Shown: positions 31,588-41,721, counted from the first letter of the stretch. The stretch: 64,000 nt of DNA from Caballeronia insecticola (GCF_000402035.1 NC_021287.1:1674001-1738000); one strand, 5' to 3'. Notes: generated by a model not told the origin, from the letters alone. Numbers and translations: made by a program.

Positions 31588-31608
31588 AATGTCGTTGCGG
31601 CATTTTTT
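31588..31608 (+). terminator. Intrinsic terminator after the DUF1839 gene
   Basis: Arms AATGTCG / CGGCATT (one G-U pair) with a TTG loop, running into six T. It lies 110 bp after the stop. A weaker CCTTG/CAAGG hairpin with five T at 31522-31541 precedes it. Confidence 0.55.
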
Positions 31609-32071
31609 GCGCCTCTGTTGTTTCGCGCGATTCATTCGTTCCGCACGACATTGTCCTCGATGAAACATTTCGGCACGCTCGCGGCCTGGCTGCTTTCGCG
31701 CGTTGCAAAACACCCGTCCGACGATTCAACCGCAAACGTTTTACGCCGATGGGCCGATCGTCAGGCGCACGACCGGCTGTCTGCAAGCGTCACGTGAGCC
31801 TTATTCAGCATGAATGCACCGCAAATCACCGCTTCTGATGCGCACGTGCGAGCGGCCTCGCATACGGACGTTACGCTTCGTGCAAAGCGCGCAACGTTTC
31901 TGCCCGACGATACGTTCCCGCGACCATTTGCCTGGATTGCCGTGAGGCCTTGTGCAGCAAGGCTTCGCGCCGAAGCAAGAGGTTCATCGCACGAAGCGCG
32001 TTCGTTATCCCACGCAATGCATGGAACACGAATGAATCATTTTTCATTAACCCTACGAAAGAAGGTGTCCT

Positions 32072-32161
32072 GTCGACGGGATGTCGACCTGCAAGGCCTG
32101 TCGCGTGGTGATGCGACAAGACCAAACCTCCATTTGGGGGGATTGCACTGATGAAACTCAT
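32072..32161 (+). other. Cluster of consecutive stem-loops
   Basis: GTCGAC/GTCGAC (32072-32088), TGTCGC/GCGACA (32099-32118), CCAAA/TTTGG (32122-32137) and ATGA/TCAT (32151-32161) follow one another within 90 bp. It may be a folded leader or small RNA. I could not match it to a riboswitch class. Confidence 0.35.
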
Positions 32162-32472
32162 TGGGGCCCACACGTATTCCTAAGACCACCAATGTTCAAG
32201 ACTGAAACAAAAATCATGCGCTGCGGTGCACCACGATTTTCTCATTCGCAATGAGGCCCCGCCAGCATTGCGATTGCCAGCATTGGCACGGTCCTCGCTA
32301 TTAGATACGCGCAACCCGGCAACGCGAACAACAAAATCAACTCACGCGACGACGGGCAGCTACGGGGCTGATGTGAAGTGTTTTTGAGGCGGTCGCAAGA
32401 CGCATGAGAAAACGGTCATATCAGTAAATAAAAATGTGAAGCGCAATGCGCGAAGTTACGAGAGAACCAATC

Positions 32473-33219
32473 ATGCTGACCCTCCAGTCCGATCTGCACG
32501 GCAATCACCTGCTTGGCGCACTTCCCGCCCACGAATGGCAAGCGCTCACTCCGCATCTCGAACTCGTCCAGTTGCGCACGGAACAACTGCTGTGCGATTC
32601 GGGCCAACGCATTCATCACGTCTATTTCCCGACGACCGCGATCATCTCGCTGCTGCACACGATGGAAGACGGCGGCTCGGTCGAGATCGCCGCAGTCGGC
32701 CGCGAAGGCATGACGGGCGTGCCCGTCCTCACGGGCGGCGAAACCATGCCGACGCGCGTTCAGGTGCAATGCCCCGGCTTCGCCTATCGCATGAGCGCAC
32801 AAGCACTGCGCGAGCAATTCGGCCGCTCCGACTTCCTGCGCCGCCTGATGCTGCTGTATATGCAAGCCCTGCTCACGCAAGTCGCGCAGACGGCCGCATG
32901 CAATCGCCATCATTCGCTGAACAAGCAACTGTGCCGCTGGCTTCTGATCGAAATCGATCGCACGGCGTCGAACGAATTGCAAGTCACGCAGCAACTGATC
33001 GCCGACATGCTGGGCGTGCGCCGTGAAGGCGTGACCGAAGCGGCGGGCAAGCTGCACGACGCGGGCCTGATCCATCACAGCCGCGGCTGCATCAAGGTGG
33101 TCGATCGCGAAGGCCTCGAAGCCCGCGCGTGCGAGTGCTATGGGCTGGTCAAGCGTGAGTTCGACCGCCTGCTCCCGCGTCTTCGTGCAACCGAGGCGGT
33201 ATCGGCCTCCAGCGTCTGA
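32473..33219 (+). CDS. Crp/Fnr family transcriptional regulator
   Basis: 248 residues from ATG 32473 (MLTLQSDLHGNHLLGALPAHEW); the ATG at 32446 adds nine residues and is an alternative. An N-terminal cyclic-nucleotide-type beta barrel (VYFPTTAIISLLHTMEDGGSVEIAAVGREGMTG) is followed by a Crp-type HTH (VTQQLIADMLGVRREGVTEAAGKL). The cAMP-pocket residues of CRP are not conserved and there is no Fnr-type cysteine set, so the ligand is unknown. It lies 7 bp upstream of the undecaprenyl-phosphate sugar transferase gene, a pairing that suggests control of polysaccharide production. Confidence 0.88.
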   Translation: MLTLQSDLHGNHLLGALPAHEWQALTPHLELVQLRTEQLLCDSGQRIHHVYFPTTAIISLLHTMEDGGSVEIAAVGREGMTGVPVLTGGETMPTRVQVQCPGFAYRMSAQALREQFGRSDFLRRLMLLYMQALLTQVAQTAACNRHHSLNKQLCRWLLIEIDRTASNELQVTQQLIADMLGVRREGVTEAAGKLHDAGLIHHSRGCIKVVDREGLEARACECYGLVKREFDRLLPRLRATEAVSASSV

Positions 33220-33226
33220 CGGTTGC

Positions 33227-34672
33227 ATGATGCAAGCAAAAAATCACGACATGTTTGCGTGGTCGGCGCGCTGTCTCGACGTGCTCTTCATTATCGCGGG
33301 TGGTCTGATTGCGCATTCGATGCGCTTCGCCACGCTCGATATCAGCGACATCGAAAGACTGCTGATCGCGTTCAATTCCGTCCTCGCCCTGCTCCTCTTC
33401 CCCGCGTTCGGCGTCTACGAGACGTGGCGCGGCAAACCGCTGCCGGTGATGCTGGCGCGCGTTGCTCTTGCGTGGCTGGCGGTGGTGGGGGCGGCCCTCG
33501 TCCTCGCCTTCACGCTACATCGCATGGATTCGGTGTCGCGCTTGTGGTTCGCGTATTCGACGGTCATTTCGGGCACGCTCATCATCGCGGTGAAACTGGC
33601 CGTGTACTCGGGCCTGCGCGCGATGCGCGGACGCGGCTTCAATCAGCGCACGGTGGCGATCGTCGGCGCACAAGGTTTCGCGCGCACCTTGCTCGCGCAT
33701 TTGAGCAGCACGCCCGAACAAGGCTTCACGCCCGTCTGTCTGCTCGATACGACCGGCGACGAGGAACTGCACGCGAGCGGCGTCGGCAGCATGCCGGGTC
33801 CGACGACCGCCATCGGCACGGGCGGCACGCGCCTGCCGGTGCTGAACGACTTCGATGAACTCGTCGAGAAAGTGCGCGCCGAGGAAATCAACGAAGTCTG
33901 GCTCGCGTTGCCGCTTTCACAGGAACACACGATCTACCGCTTCGTGCATGCGCTAAGGCACGACTTCGTGAATCTGCGGCTGATTCCCGATACGCGCAGC
34001 ATTTCGCTCTTCAATCATTCGATGACGGATGTCGCCGGGCTTGCCACCATCAACCTGACGACGTCGCCTGTCAGCACTTTGCAGATGTGGCCGAAGATGC
34101 TGTTCGACCGCCTGTTCGCGGCGACGGCCCTGTTCGCGCTCTCGCCGCTTCTGATCGCGATTGCGATTGCGGTGAAGGCGACCTCGAAGGGCCCGGTGTT
34201 CTTCACGCAGAACCGCAAGGGCGCGGACGGACGGCCGTTCCGCATCTACAAGTTCCGTTCGATGGCGGTGCATCAGGAAACGAAGGGACACGTGACGCAG
34301 GCGACGCGCAACGATCCGCGCGTGACGAAGATCGGCGCCTTCCTGCGGCGCACGAGCCTCGACGAATTGCCGCAGTTCCTGAACGTGCTGTTCGGGCACA
34401 TGTCGGTGGTGGGACCGCGCCCGCACGCGCTGGAGCACGACGATCTCTACAAGGATCTCGTCTACGGCTACATGTTCCGCTATCGGATCAAGCCGGGCAT
34501 TACGGGATGGGCGCAGGTGAACGGCTATCGTGGCGCGACGGAGAAAGTCGAGAAGATGCAGAGTCGCGTGAAGTTCGACCTCTTCTACATCCACAACTGG
34601 TCGTTCTGGTTCGACATCAAGATCGTCGCGATGACCATGTTCAAGGGATTCATCGGACGCAACGCGTTCTGA
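33227..34672 (+). CDS. Undecaprenyl-phosphate sugar phosphotransferase (WcaJ type)
   Basis: 481 residues from ATG 33227 (ATG 33230 equally possible). Four N-terminal membrane helices, a CoA-binding-like Rossmann domain ([17 protein letters not shown]) and a fifth helix precede the C-terminal sugar-transferase domain: [70 protein letters not shown]. Such enzymes put glucose-1-P or galactose-1-P on undecaprenyl phosphate to start exopolysaccharide units. No further polysaccharide genes follow; a terminator and rpiA do. It is therefore an isolated initiating enzyme, perhaps serving a cluster elsewhere. Confidence 0.92.
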   Translation: MMQAKNHDMFAWSARCLDVLFIIAGGLIAHSMRFATLDISDIERLLIAFNSVLALLLFPAFGVYETWRGKPLPVMLARVALAWLAVVGAALVLAFTLHRMDSVSRLWFAYSTVISGTLIIAVKLAVYSGLRAMRGRGFNQRTVAIVGAQGFARTLLAHLSSTPEQGFTPVCLLDTTGDEELHASGVGSMPGPTTAIGTGGTRLPVLNDFDELVEKVRAEEINEVWLALPLSQEHTIYRFVHALRHDFVNLRLIPDTRSISLFNHSMTDVAGLATINLTTSPVSTLQMWPKMLFDRLFAATALFALSPLLIAIAIAVKATSKGPVFFTQNRKGADGRPFRIYKFRSMAVHQETKGHVTQATRNDPRVTKIGAFLRRTSLDELPQFLNVLFGHMSVVGPRPHALEHDDLYKDLVYGYMFRYRIKPGITGWAQVNGYRGATEKVEKMQSRVKFDLFYIHNWSFWFDIKIVAMTMFKGFIGRNAF

Positions 34673-34694
34673 GAAAAGCGCTGTGAGGAGACAG

Positions 34695-34729
34695 AAATGG
34701 CCCGGACGTCATGTCCGGGCCATTTTTTT
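34695..34729. terminator. Bidirectional terminator between convergent genes
   Basis: 13-bp arms AAATGGCCCGGAC / GTCCGGGCCATTT with a GTCAT loop and T-runs on both sides. It serves the sugar transferase gene (+) and rpiA (-). Confidence 0.9.
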
Positions 34730-35420
34730 ATGCCGCGTAGTCGATGCGCTCGACGCCGGTGTCCGTGCCGAGCAGGCAGAGATTCGCACCGCGAGCGGCG
34801 AACAGCCCAACCGTCACGACGCCCGGCCACGCGTTGATTTGCGCTTCGAGCCCGCGCGGATCATCGATGGAGAGACCTTTCACGTCGATGATCTCGTTGC
34901 CGTTGTCGGTGATAAAGGGCGAGCCGTCCTTCGTCACGCGCACGATCGGCACGCCGCCCAGCGCCGCGAGCTTGCGGCCGATCGCGGTGCGCGCCATCGG
35001 CACGACTTCGACGGGCAGCGGGAACTTGCCCATCACGGGCACGCGCTTGCTTGCGTCCGCGATGCACACGAACACGTCGGCCACGGACGCGACGATTTTT
35101 TCGCGCGTGAGCGCACCGCCGCCGCCCTTGATCATCGCGCCGCTGGCGTCGATTTCGTCGGCGCCGTCCACATACACCGGCAGCGACTCGATATCGTTGA
35201 GATCGAATACCTTGAAGCCGTGCGATTCGAGGCGTGCGGTGGTCGCGAGCGAGCTCGACACCGCGCCGCGATAGCGCGCCTTCGACTGGGCCAGCGCGTC
35301 GATGAAGCAGTTGGCGGTCGATCCGGTGCCGACGCCGATGATCGCGCCTTCGGGCACGTTCGCATTCACGTAGTCGGCGGCGGCCTGGCCGACCAGTTGC
35401 TTGAGTTCGTCTTGAGTCAT
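34728..35420 (-). CDS. rpiA: Ribose-5-phosphate isomerase A
   Basis: 230 residues from ATG 35420 ([18 protein letters not shown]); an in-frame upstream extension to 35480 is unlikely. All RpiA signatures are present: [43 protein letters not shown], and the C-terminal [19 protein letters not shown]. It interconverts ribose-5-P and ribulose-5-P in the pentose phosphate pathway. Confidence 0.98.
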   Translation of the reverse strand: MTQDELKQLVGQAAADYVNANVPEGAIIGVGTGSTANCFIDALAQSKARYRGAVSSSLATTARLESHGFKVFDLNDIESLPVYVDGADEIDASGAMIKGGGGALTREKIVASVADVFVCIADASKRVPVMGKFPLPVEVVPMARTAIGRKLAALGGVPIVRVTKDGSPFITDNGNEIIDVKGLSIDDPRGLEAQINAWPGVVTVGLFAARGANLCLLGTDTGVERIDYAA

Positions 35421-35855
35421 GGGAGCGGTGCTGCGCGTGAGAGGAAAGCTCGATTTTATCGGAGCGCGCGTGCCGGTCATGCAATCGTGCGCAGAAAACC
35501 GAGCGGATCGTGCGGGCGAGCGATCGGCGCGATAGACGCCTGCGCATCAAGGAACTCGAATGGGAAAACGGGGGGTGGCGTCAGATCGAAGGCATCGGTT
35601 TCACCCGTGCGAGCAGATCCGGCGCGTATGTGAAGCGACCTTCAGCGCGTAAAGCACGGCGGTCGTTTGCGGCGCGCAAGGCATCCGGGTGGCCGTTGCA
35701 TGGTCGAGCGGCCGATGAGCGGCTCGAGCTGCCAAGCGTCGGGCGCGGCACGACGATCAGAACGTCGTCGGTGGGCAGCGCGCTAAACCGGCGCGCGGCG
35801 CGTCGCCGACCGGATGCGTGGAATCATCCAGTACGGCGACGCGCGGAAGAAACGA
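35421..35855. other. Gene-free interval between rpiA and the pilin gene
   Basis: 435 bp lying upstream of rpiA and downstream of the fimbrial genes. Open frames here are shadow-like and not supported by any motif. No strong hairpin or promoter seen. Confidence 0.5.
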
Positions 35856-36392
35856 TCAGTTGTAGACGATCGTGTAGTTGATGTTCGACAGGACCGAACC
35901 GGCGGTCGTCGTGCCCTTCGCGTAATACTGCACCGAGTACGCCAGGTTCGCGGCGCCGGTGGCGTCGGTCGTCTGGAGCGTGTCGCCCTGAGCTGCCGCG
36001 GTCGACTGGCTCAACGCGATTGCGGTGCCACTGCTATTGAGCAATTGCAGTTCGACGTTGCCCGCCAAGCCGGTGTTCTTCATGTGGTCGCCGGCGAGAC
36101 CGGCGGAGCCTGCGGCGAAACTTGCACGAATCGGTACGGACGGCGAGCAGCCGGTCAGGCCGATCGTGAACGGCGTCGTACCGCCGATCTGGCCCGCGCT
36201 TGCGAGCGTCGACGTCTGAACCGACGGAAGCGCGACGGTGAAATTGTTGTTGGTACCGGTCGTCACGGTGCAGGTGTCGGCGACCAGCGCGCCCTGGAAC
36301 GTGATGACGCCCGAAGTCGCAGCCGAAGCAAACTGTGAAAACAAGGCGCCTGCGGCGAAAAGGAGACTCGAGAGAACTTTTGCGATTTTCAT
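35856..36392 (-). CDS. Type 1 fimbrial major subunit-like protein
   Basis: 178 residues from ATG 36392. A signal peptide (MKIAKVLSSLLFAAGALFSQFASA) is followed by a FimA-like pilin: SGVITFQGALVADTCTVTTG, a disulfide pair C41/C82, the N-terminal donor-strand-like segment and the ending NYTIVYN with the penultimate tyrosine typical of chaperone-usher pilins. It would be secreted to the periplasm, held by the chaperone and polymerised through the usher. It is the last gene of the fimbrial locus on the minus strand, 200 bp after the adhesin, so it may have its own promoter in that gap. Confidence 0.88.
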   Translation of the reverse strand: MKIAKVLSSLLFAAGALFSQFASAATSGVITFQGALVADTCTVTTGTNNNFTVALPSVQTSTLASAGQIGGTTPFTIGLTGCSPSVPIRASFAAGSAGLAGDHMKNTGLAGNVELQLLNSSGTAIALSQSTAAAQGDTLQTTDATGAANLAYSVQYYAKGTTTAGSVLSNINYTIVYN

Positions 36393-36592
36393 TTCATTGA
36401 CCCAGTGAGACGCCGCGCTCCAGCATGGGTGCACGCGGCTTTTCGAAACACGTGGAGTTTGCTTCCACACGAATTTCTACAACTGGGTTCATTATTGGGC
36501 GATCCGTTTTTCCGTAACATAGGACGAATCTCGGTCTTTCCCGCAATAACAGCAGAATATTCCTATGAATGTTGTTGCGACGAAGCTGCGGT

Positions 36593-37770
36593 CTAGTTGT
36601 ATTTGATTGTGTAGTTCAACTGTGCGTTGGCGGTTCCAGCCGTCACGCTGGCAGAGAGCTGAAGATAGGCGGCCCGAAAAGCGATCTGATAATTCCCGGC
36701 CGCACCCGTGTAGCTCGAAAAGACCGTATCAGTGGAAAAGCTCACTGGCACGCCGTTCGAATCGGTAATGCGCACGCCGATTCCGGAGGCCACGTTGCTG
36801 CCGGGCTGAAGCTGCATCACGCCGGGGTTGCCCGACACCGCGCCATTCACCGGGCTCAGGTTGTATGTGATGCTGGTCAGCCCGGACGGACAGTCGTTCA
36901 GATTGATCGTAAAAGCGGTGTCGCCGACGATCGATCCGGGGCCGGTGAATTGCGAGAGCGCGAGCGAACCCAGGCGCACCGTGAAATTCGGCGTGCCGAT
37001 CGTGCAACTCACGGTTTGAATCGGCGATGCCTGCACGGTGACCAGGACCGGCACGCTGCCGAATTGCGCCCAACTGCTCGTGCCGCCGTAGTTATAGCCC
37101 ATCACGAAGGCGCTAAACGTGGTGGCGGCTTTGGCGGGCAAGAGACTGCCGCTGATCGTGCCGATCTTGACGAAGCGCGCGCGCACGGCCACGCCGATCG
37201 CCGTCGAGATCTGCGGCAGTCCCGTCCGGTTCCAGACGATGGACGACGTCGGGACCGGCGTGTAGGCAAGCGTGAGCGGCACATCGGTCGTGGGCTCATA
37301 GATGAGACCCGTATAGGTCGAGTCGATGCTGCTAGCGGCGCCGCCGTACACGGGATGCCAGTTCAGCACGACGCCTATCCCGGCGAGCCCCGTCTTGAAG
37401 ACCGCGTATGTCTGGCCGTCGAGATTGACGGTGGACGGACTCGCGAGCGACGAATTGGCGATGAGTTGAGGCTGAATCAGGTCGCTGCCTGCGATACGCA
37501 CCAGAAGTTTTCCGTGCTCCTGGTATAAGGGCTCCAGTCGCCCAGCCAACCCGGCGTGGCGACGTCAGCGGGCGAATTGATTGCCGCACCGCCCACGACG
37601 ACGCTCACGTTCGGCTGGATTGCATAGCCGCCGCCGCACTGGTAAGCGCGCGCTTCGCCTGCCGTCAGCCATATCGCCAGCAAGATTGACGACAGTTTCC
37701 AGAGCAAGGCGCTAGCGTGCCTTCGCAATATGCTTCGACGCACCGGCATGGAAAGACTGGATTCGCGCAT
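36593..37770 (-). pseudogene. FimH-like two-domain fimbrial tip adhesin, frameshifted
   Basis: The N-terminal part is read from ATG 37770 (MRESSLSMPVRR; ATG 37749 alternative): signal peptide ending near GEARA, then YQCGGGYAIQPNVSVVVGGAA and a second cysteine in ENFWC, like the first disulfide of FimH. This frame stops at TGA 37477-37479. The rest continues in another frame from before 37549 down to 36593 (DLIQPQLIANSSLASPSTVN...), with a complete lectin-like part and a C-terminal pilin domain (VSCTIGTPNFTVRLG ... NYTIKYN). Joining them needs a one-base shift between about 37478 and 37549. As written the adhesin would be truncated; a sequencing error or a recent mutation are equally compatible. 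It starts 35 bp after the usher gene. Confidence 0.8.
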
Positions 37771-37804
37771 GATCGTGATCTCGGTCCGTGGGACACGCTC
37801 CGGT

Positions 37805-40534
37805 TCATCGGGGCGCGTCCGCTTCGTGAGGCGCCGCATCGGCGGGCTGGCACCTTGCATCGACAATGAACAATCTGCCATTTGCCTGCGGCGGCGTCGC
37901 GGGCAAGGCATAGTCCGCCCGGCACGACTCATCGCGTCGGCTGCCCCATTTCGCGAGAACACTGCCGCTCGCGGCCGGCAGCCCGCGCACGAGCACGCGC
38001 CCGCCTTGCGCCACCGTGCCGAGCGCGAGCCCCTTCTCGTCGCTGACTTCCGCGCCGAACGGAATCGGACGGCCATCGGGCAGGGCAAGACGCAGCATCG
38101 CGGCACGGCCCGCATTCTCGGTCTCGAACTTCAACCGGACAATCGCGCCCGCGGTCGGCGCAGTCTGTAGCGTCGTGGATTTCAGTTCGACGGCGAGCGG
38201 CAATCCCTTGGGGTCGATCTCAACCTGGTTGCGGGCGAAAGGCGTCAACCCGCTCACGATCGCATGCCCCCAGGGATCGATCCTCAGCCCGATGCCATTG
38301 ACCACGCGAGCGCCAGCCGCGTCCGACGCCTCGATGATCGCCTCAGTCACCCCCGGCGAGGGCGTCACCGCGACGCCGCCCGAATAGGCCACGAGACCGC
38401 CCGACGCGTTGAATCCAGCTTGCGTGTAACCATTGCCCCGGCTGCCGCTGACGCTCACATTGGCCACGGGCGTGACATAGTTCGCACTCGCGCCGAGGTT
38501 GTTGGTCGTCGGTGTGTCGCCGCCCTGGGCGCGACCCGCGTTCACGCTATAGCTGAACTCATTGTTGGCGCCGAGCGTTCCGGTCACCGTGTCCTGCATG
38601 CTGAGCGTACCGAACGAATCCTTTTGCACGCTGGCGGTTGTGTAGGGTGCGTGAGCGCCGATTCCCAGCGGAACGCTGATCATGACCATGAATCGATTGT
38701 CGAGCCGTCCGCTCGTGATCTCGTATTCGCGCGATGCCGATACGCCGTAACTGAACAGCTTGTACGTGTTGTTGTAGCCGAACTCGAAAAGCGTGTCGTG
38801 CCCCGAGCGATTCCAGTACGTCTGCGACGAGCCGCTGAAATAGAAACTGCCATAACCCTGAGGCAGAGGTTGATTGAGCGTGAGTTGCAGCCGGCTGCGT
38901 GAGCGCAGACCGGCGAACAGCGGGTTGAGAACGAAATCGTTGGGACTGAGCGCGCCCTGCCGAAACGCCGGATTCGCCAACATCGAATTCAGGTTCTGCG
39001 GATTTGTCACGCTCGGATCGCGTAGCGCCATCGCATCCTGCAACGTGTAGTAGCCCTGACTCGAATAGCGATACGCCGACACGGCGATGCTCGTGCCGAA
39101 CTCCGGCATTACTTTGCTGTAGCTGAGGCGCAGACTCTGACCTTGCTGCGTCGGTCCGGCCGGAAGCTTGGTCATCGCCTCGGTCAGATCGACGCCGATC
39201 GCACCCCATGACGTGTTGACGGCCACGCCGCCAAGCGCGGCAAGATAGCCCTCGGCGGCAGTCACGCCGCCGTAACCGGTCAACAGATTGGAGAACCCGT
39301 GCTTGATGGTTCCCTGCATGAGCCAGGGCTTGCTCCCGCCGTTGGCATTGCGGTACAGGCCCGCGGCCATGCTGTAGTAAGTCGCGCCCGCTCTCACCGC
39401 GTTGACCGCCGCGGCGTAGGGCACCTTCGAGACATGGACGCTGCCGTCAGCCTCGGTGACGATGACATCGAGATCTCCGCCATAACCCGTCGGGTAAAGA
39501 TCGTTGATGACGAAGGCGCCAGGGGACACGGTGGTTTCGTAGAGAATGTTGCCGTTCTGCTGGACCTGCACCCGCGCGTTGCTGCTTGCAATGCCGCGAA
39601 TCATGGGCGCATAGCCGCGCTGCGACTCCGGGATCATGCGATCGTCGGTTGCCAGCTGCACGCCGCGAAAGCCCACGCTGTCGAACATGCTGCCGTCGGT
39701 GAAGGCATCGCCCATCAGCAACTGGCTCTTGATGGGCTCGATGGCGCGCTGCAGGCTGGTCTGCACATCCTGATAGCTGCTCGCGGCACCCGTACCCGCG
39801 CTGGTGCTCTTGCTATAGCTTCCGATGTGCAGCAGTCGCCACGGTCCCACGTTGAAGCCCGCGTTCAGGCCTACATAAACTTGTGTGCTCGAGAATACGC
39901 TCGAGTCACTGCGATAGAGGTTGGCGTTGTAGGAAAGGCGCGCTGCGGTCACGCCATCGTCCCACGAGCGAGGATCGACATACCCGCGTGCAGCGCGCAG
40001 CATCGCGGCTTGCGGCAGACTCAAGTCGAGCCGCTGCTCGCCGCCATCGAATGTCGCGAGGGAGTCGGGTACCAGTTCGGGCAGCGTGACGCAACGCGCG
40101 GCGTCCTGCAGCAAGGCGTCCGCGCCGGCACTCAGGCGCATGAGATCGACGCCGGCCATTTCCAGCAAGGCGCGATCCATGCAAGGTTGAACGTTCTTCG
40201 GCTCGCCGGCTATCGCGCGCAGGTTCACGTCAGTGCGGCCTTTCCACACCTGATTCACGTAAATCTCGGCGCGATACCGACCGGCGAGCAGCCGGTTGCC
40301 TTCGTTGAAGGCGCTGATATCGAGATTTGCGCCGCCGCGCAGCATCCCCTGGTTGAAGTGAAGCTGTGCGGGCCGTTCGTTCCCCTCGGCGGCAAGCGCG
40401 CACCGCTCTGCCATCCAAGCGAGCAACGATGACAGCACGACAATTTCGAGCGCGTGCCGGCAACCCACAACCGGCGCCTCGCGACATTCCCCTAAAAGCG
40501 CGCTGATGCCCGACGGCGCGCGCGGGGTCGTCAT
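37805..40534 (-). CDS. Fimbrial outer-membrane usher
   Basis: 909 residues. After a signal region ending near CALAA, the mature N-terminus has HFNQGMLRGGANLDISAFNEGNRLLAGRYRAEIYVN, the chaperone-binding N-domain signature of FimD/PapC ushers. The 24-strand barrel with plug follows (the usher pattern GVQLATDDRMIPESQRGYAPMIRGIA is clear), then C-terminal domains with a cysteine pair near SCRADYAL and DARCQP. It forms the secretion pore and assembly platform for the pilus. The chaperone gene ends 7 bp upstream and the adhesin starts 35 bp downstream. Confidence 0.95.
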   Translation of the reverse strand: MTTPRAPSGISALLGECREAPVVGCRHALEIVVLSSLLAWMAERCALAAEGNERPAQLHFNQGMLRGGANLDISAFNEGNRLLAGRYRAEIYVNQVWKGRTDVNLRAIAGEPKNVQPCMDRALLEMAGVDLMRLSAGADALLQDAARCVTLPELVPDSLATFDGGEQRLDLSLPQAAMLRAARGYVDPRSWDDGVTAARLSYNANLYRSDSSVFSSTQVYVGLNAGFNVGPWRLLHIGSYSKSTSAGTGAASSYQDVQTSLQRAIEPIKSQLLMGDAFTDGSMFDSVGFRGVQLATDDRMIPESQRGYAPMIRGIASSNARVQVQQNGNILYETTVSPGAFVINDLYPTGYGGDLDVIVTEADGSVHVSKVPYAAAVNAVRAGATYYSMAAGLYRNANGGSKPWLMQGTIKHGFSNLLTGYGGVTAAEGYLAALGGVAVNTSWGAIGVDLTEAMTKLPAGPTQQGQSLRLSYSKVMPEFGTSIAVSAYRYSSQGYYTLQDAMALRDPSVTNPQNLNSMLANPAFRQGALSPNDFVLNPLFAGLRSRSRLQLTLNQPLPQGYGSFYFSGSSQTYWNRSGHDTLFEFGYNNTYKLFSYGVSASREYEITSGRLDNRFMVMISVPLGIGAHAPYTTASVQKDSFGTLSMQDTVTGTLGANNEFSYSVNAGRAQGGDTPTTNNLGASANYVTPVANVSVSGSRGNGYTQAGFNASGGLVAYSGGVAVTPSPGVTEAIIEASDAAGARVVNGIGLRIDPWGHAIVSGLTPFARNQVEIDPKGLPLAVELKSTTLQTAPTAGAIVRLKFETENAGRAAMLRLALPDGRPIPFGAEVSDEKGLALGTVAQGGRVLVRGLPAASGSVLAKWGSRRDESCRADYALPATPPQANGRLFIVDARCQPADAAPHEADAPR

Positions 40535-40540
40535 CCCTGA

Positions 40541-41308
40541 CTACCTGAGCGGGTTAGCGGAGACGGTGACCGGCGCTTCGCCTTCGACCACTCCCCCGTA
40601 GTCGTTGATGGTTCGATAGTGCACTTTGGCGTCTGCCGCGGGCGATAAAGCGCCATGGAGTACAAAGTTTTCGGCGCTTTTCGGCGCGACCATGCCGCCC
40701 TCGTCGAACGTCGCGTGGCCACCGCTCGACGATACCTCGATGCCCGCGAATGACACATGATAGGCAGTATCGTTTCGCACCTCGAGTATCCAGCCCGCCT
40801 CGCCTTTCTTCAGACTCCACGACAGCGCTCCGGGCGAAGATTCCGCTTCACCCGGAAGCCCCTTGGGCCGGAAGAACAGCTTGATGCGCGACAGCACGGA
40901 CATCTGCAAATAGTTCTGACCCGGACTGCTCGTGCCAGGCTCGGGTGGCACTTCGAGCACGTTGAGCCAGAACACCGATTCTCTGTCCTGTGGCAGCGTC
41001 TCGCCCGTATAGAAGATGCGCAGCGTCTGCGCCTTGCCCGGATCGATGCGTGAGATCGGCGGCGCAACGGTGAAGGGAACGTCGATGGCGGTCGGCGTTG
41101 CGTGTTCCTCGCCGCGATCCACCCAGACCTGCACTAAACCCGCGGTTGATCCTTTGTTGCTCAGGCGTAGCGTGACTTCGCTGTCCCCTGCGGGATAAAT
41201 GACACGCGTGCCGGCAATGACGACCGAGGCGCGCGCCTGAATGCAGGGGATCAGCCCCAGCGTCAACACGATGCACATCCATGAGAGAAGCCGGCGTTCC
41301 CTGTACAT
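40541..41308 (-). CDS. Periplasmic fimbrial chaperone (PapD family)
   Basis: 255 residues from ATG 41308, with GAGG 8 bp upstream; the ORF extends in frame to 41344 but without a good site. A signal peptide ends near IQARA. Two Ig-like domains follow; the PapD signatures SVVIAGTRVIYPAGDSEVTLRLSN, PPISRIDPGKAQTLRIFYTG and the donor strand region NYLQMSVLSRIKLFFRP are clear. The basic residues Arg and Lys that anchor the subunit C-terminus are in place (TRVIYP and RIKLFFRP). First gene of the fimbrial locus. Confidence 0.95.
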   Translation of the reverse strand: MYRERRLLSWMCIVLTLGLIPCIQARASVVIAGTRVIYPAGDSEVTLRLSNKGSTAGLVQVWVDRGEEHATPTAIDVPFTVAPPISRIDPGKAQTLRIFYTGETLPQDRESVFWLNVLEVPPEPGTSSPGQNYLQMSVLSRIKLFFRPKGLPGEAESSPGALSWSLKKGEAGWILEVRNDTAYHVSFAGIEVSSSGGHATFDEGGMVAPKSAENFVLHGALSPAADAKVHYRTINDYGGVVEGEAPVTVSANPLR

Positions 41309-41721
41309 CACTGCTGCCTCCGCGTATGGGATCGAATACGGCAATTCGATCGTGGGATTTTCTTGTCCTCGCCATCGATTATTTATAGACGATATTGAGA
41401 CTTCGAAATCGACGCGTAGCAGAATTTAAGCGGCCGCCGGTTCACGCAATGTTTATTACGTTGTTCTCAACATTGTCTGGATGCGTTGCAGCGATCGAGT
41501 TGATCAAGCTGATGTTCGCTTATCTCGGCGGTGTGCGACTGCGTGGCGGCGTTGTTGGACTTTGGCCAGACTGCGATAGCCTGAGAAGCCGAACCATGGA
41601 CCCTGCGCAAAACGATTCAAAGCGAAAATCGATCGTGCGTTGTTCACGGAAGGACAACGCTCACGCATCTCGATTCGAAAACATGAAACGAAGATAAGTT
41701 TTCAAGCTCGCGTTTATTGCA

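Larger units (their letters stand above)
31478..32472. other. 1-kb gene-free region before the Crp/Fnr gene
   Basis: Visibly lower GC than its neighbours and without a credible coding frame (the longest, 31810-32151, lacks a ribosome binding site and resembles no family). It holds a terminator at 31588-31608 and a run of small stem-loops at 32072-32161. It could carry long leader RNA, a small RNA or binding sites for the exopolysaccharide-type genes that follow. Nothing more specific can be supported. Confidence 0.55.

Noticed and set aside
31810..32151. A 113-codon open frame in the gap before the Crp/Fnr gene
   Set aside because: No ribosome binding site, no family resemblance, and it overlaps the stem-loop cluster.
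32072..32161. A known riboswitch (for example c-di-GMP class I) before the polysaccharide genes
   Set aside because: I could not match the conserved core of any class; only the stem-loops are reported.
35510..35881. A 123-codon open frame between rpiA and the pilin gene
   Set aside because: Arg-rich composition, no motif, and it runs into the 3' end of the pilin gene on the other strand.
37500..37515. Programmed -1 frameshifting at GGAAAAC in the adhesin
   Set aside because: The heptamer does not fit X-XXY-YYZ, and no downstream stimulatory structure is evident; an indel is simpler.
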